Source: Rhizophagus irregularis (lineage: Eukaryota > Glomeromycota > Glomeromycetes > Glomerales > Glomeraceae). Taken from it: a DNA stretch of 64,000 bases. The notes under the pieces were generated by a model. That model did no database searches, was not told the DNA's origin, and was given only the letters and a program-made list of their open reading frames with translations. The DNA lies in contig NC_089432.1 in assembly GCF_026210795.1 (NCBI RefSeq), positions 2,046,001 through 2,110,000 of the forward strand, in the 5' to 3' direction. The translations under genes were made by a program, and so were the position numbers. Numbering within the stretch: the first letter of the stretch is position 1; the number at the start of each line of letters is the position of its first letter. Of the stretch, positions 61,830-64,000 are shown in pieces.

Positions 61830-62404
61830 GTATATCTGTCAATATCAGATAAAGTAGTAGTGTACATCCTTCATCCGCATAAAATATAGCTTTTTTATTC
61901 TTAGCGTTAAAACCAAATCAGCCATGTATCTTATTACTGTGTGCGCCTCATGAAATTTTGCATTATCGTCTGTAAATGGATAAACTAAAAAAAAAAATTA
62001 CAATTTCATTATCAACATGAAAGATTGAAAAGTACTTATACCCTATCAAATTCAGATGACGAACAGCCACAATTATCATAAAATATTACGGTACAGGAAT
62101 ATTAGACATATAATATAACATTGACAAAAACATCCATCCCTTTAAGAACTTGGACTAGATTGACTTTTTGAGCGTAATCTACGCATAAGTTTCTGCACCT
62201 TTTTAACTTTTTCATTTTCAATATCGTCCTATTCTGTAAACACGATAATATGAGAAATTCTTGATATTTTTTTATAATAAATCTATTGCTTAAGCTTTAA
62301 GTTTTACCTAATTTAGCGTCAAGTTTATGCGTGACCTGTCCTTTTGTAGTATGTCGTAAAGTATCACAGCCAGTTTGCTGAATAATATGGATATCAAATT
62401 CAGG
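61830..62404 (-). pseudogene. Frameshifted gene of unknown function
   Basis: Exon-like pieces on minus are bounded by good splice signals. 62404-62308 encodes PEFDIHIIQQTGCDTLRHTT and KGQVTHKLDAKL. About 62228-62146 encodes DDIENEKVKKVQKLMRRLRS, KSQSSPSS and a stop. The junction between them is out of phase by one. A further piece near 61980-61840 encodes TDDNAKFHEAHTVIRYMADL and then, after a one-base shift, NKKAIFYADEGCTLLLY. A basic, serine-containing helix (EKVKKVQKLMRRLRSKSQSS) is the clearest feature. Either this is one or two decayed genes or the assembly has indels. The family is not recognised. Confidence 0.45.
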
Positions 62405-62691
62405 CTAGATAAGTCGAAATAAAATTTTACGTAGATAAAAAATTTCAGAATTACCTTGCGAAATAAGAGTTTACGGCTGGTTATATTATATTTATAAAAT
62501 ATAAATGTTTAATGCAAAATAATAGCATTATTATTTAAGATATAAAATTTGATATATGTTTGGCATATTACTTTAATTAGTTGTAACTTTCTCTTTTTTT
62601 TCTAACAAAGAATAAATATATTTTATTTATAATTTTCAAAAAATAAGTACACATAATTTTATTTACATCTATATTATATAAACCAAATTTT

Positions 62692-63980
62692 TTATTTCTC
62701 AAATTTTTTTAATTGATTTTGAGCAATTTTTAACCCTTGTTTAGCAGATTGTTCATACCAATAAATTGCATTATCAATATTTTTCATAATACCTTTTCCA
62801 TTTTCATACATGAAAGCTAAATTATATTGAGCTGTACAACTTCCTAAATTTGCAGCCTTTTGATATAATTCAAATGCTTTATTCTTATCAATAATAGTAC
62901 CAATTCCATATGAATAACAATATCCTAAATTATTTATTCCAGAAATATTTTCTAAATTTGCAGCTTTTTGATATAATTCAAATGCTTTCTGTTTATTAAC
63001 ATTAGTTCCAATTCCTGAATAATTAAATTCTCCAAGTAAAACAATAGATTTTGAATTATTTTGACTAATTAATAACCAATCATAAATTTCTTTTGATGTT
63101 ATATTACGATCATTAAGATAATTAAAAATTTCTTTTTTTTCTTTTTTTTCGTCCGATTTATTAATAAGATCAACTAATTCATCAACTATGACGTTAAAAT
63201 CATTCTTAATTTGATTACTTGATGATTTTAATTCATCGACTACCTGGTTGATAGTTGGACGATTAATTGGTTCACCATTCCAACAATCTAAAAAAAGGGG
63301 TAATAAATTTTTTAATTAATCAATTAAATTAATTTTACTTGTGAAACATAATTAATATTATATTTACCAGTATAAATTTTTATATAATTCTCGGGTGTAT
63401 TAGGAATAGGTTTCTCTCTTAAACCTTGTAAAATTTCTACAGCCAAACCGATATCATATGGTTTTCCCTCAGCATAAAAAGGACGTTGACCACTAGATAT
63501 TTCCCATAATAATACTCCAACGCTGTAAACATCACTCTTTTTATTTAAGGAATATACTTTATTATTGTTTCTTTGTCTGCTAAAACTTTTTGGATCGACG
63601 TAAGGAATTACTCCAAATAATTTTGATTGAAGGTTGGAAGATTCTTCAATCCTTTTCGATAATCCAAAATCGGCCAACTTTATAGAATTTTGGTGAACCA
63701 ACACATTATTAGAGTGCTATTAATAAAAAAGAAAGTTTTATAAGTCTATATAAGTCATAACAATTTATAAAACCATGACATATAAAATAGAATACCAAAT
63801 CACGGTGCATGATTCCTTCATCATGTAAGCATGATACAGCGGAAGCTAACTGTAATGCCATGTTAAATTTATCATTCCAAGTAAGAATTTCAAAATTTTC
63901 TTTTAGATATTTTCGAAGAGTACCACCGTCAGCATACTCCATTACTAACATGTATCTCTTTGAATTATCACTTTGAACCT
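62692..63980 (-). CDS. K7: kinase-Sel1 repeat protein, 5' end outside the window
   Basis: Three exons are visible: 63980-63796, 63716-63368 and 63287-62692. They join in phase to 375 residues and a stop at 62694-62692. Exons 1 and 2 should lie beyond position 64000, so the glycine loop and ATP lysine cannot be judged. The catalytic loop is MHRDL followed by HSNN, and the metal motif is DFG (LADFGLSKR), so this copy is probably active. The C-lobe ends CWNGEPINRP. A linker (NDRNITSKEIYDWLLISQ) and three to four Sel1 repeats follow, ending AIYWYEQSAKQGLKIAQN. The last exon has no early ATG. Orientation matches K1-K3 and K5. Confidence 0.85.
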
Positions 63981-64000
63981 CTTATTATATTAAAAAAAAA

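Noticed and set aside
1-64000. CRISPR array, bacterial operons, prophage or ribosome binding sites
   Set aside because: Spliced eukaryotic genes throughout; the regular repeats are satellite or Sel1-coding, without spacer/repeat structure.
1-64000. tRNA or rRNA genes
   Set aside because: No cloverleaf with A and B boxes or rRNA-like stretch was recognised by eye; a tRNAscan run would be decisive.

Overview
The window is AT-rich eukaryotic DNA with short GT-AG introns, long gene-poor stretches, many decayed genes and small inverted-repeat transposons. The gene content (a TKL-like kinase fused to Sel1 repeats in many copies, an F-box/LRR-like protein, SAM-domain proteins) suggests an arbuscular mycorrhizal fungus of the Rhizophagus type. 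That assignment is inference from family resemblance; no rRNA or other marker gene is present.

Layout. 1-13 kb holds no intact gene that I can defend. It contains a Tc1/mariner-like remnant (3.5-4.4 kb), a clean element with 76-bp inverted repeats (6.7-7.2 kb), another inverted-repeat element (9.2-9.4 kb) and decayed coding sequence (9.7-11.3 kb), part of it SAM-domain-like. A SAM-domain gene with a probable in-frame stop lies at 12.9-14.0 kb. From 15.8 to 46.6 kb lies an array of six complete kinase-Sel1 genes, called K1 to K6 here (K1-K3 and K5 on minus, K4 and K6 on plus). It is interrupted by an F-box gene (27.7-29.2 kb), an Mpv17/PMP22-family pseudogene (40.8-41.7 kb), fossil exons and small elements. 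From 51.6 to 56.7 kb there is a roughly 5-kb degenerate satellite whose period shortens from several hundred bp to about 110 bp. Decayed coding sequence follows at 57.4-58.2 kb. A complete seven-exon NEDP1/SENP8-type cysteine protease gene (61.2-60.0 kb, minus) includes a 6-nt microexon in its active-site motif. A frameshifted pseudogene precedes a seventh kinase-Sel1 gene (K7), which runs off the right edge.

The kinase-Sel1 genes share one architecture: a short N-terminal segment, a kinase domain split by four introns at the same positions, and a final exon holding a linker and 3-10 Sel1 repeats of about 36 residues. Exon phases close in every complete copy. The copies differ in catalytic residues. 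K6 and, as far as visible, K7 keep the HRD and DFG motifs. K2 has HRD with DLG. K4 has HHD. K5 has lost the ATP-binding lysine (K to R). K1 and K3 have HRN and NLG and look like pseudokinases. Sequence homogenisation between copies and between repeats inside K6 shows ongoing conversion or unequal exchange. By analogy with repeat-based fungal recognition proteins, the set could be a diversifying sensor/signalling family made of active kinases and pseudokinases. That functional reading is inference only.
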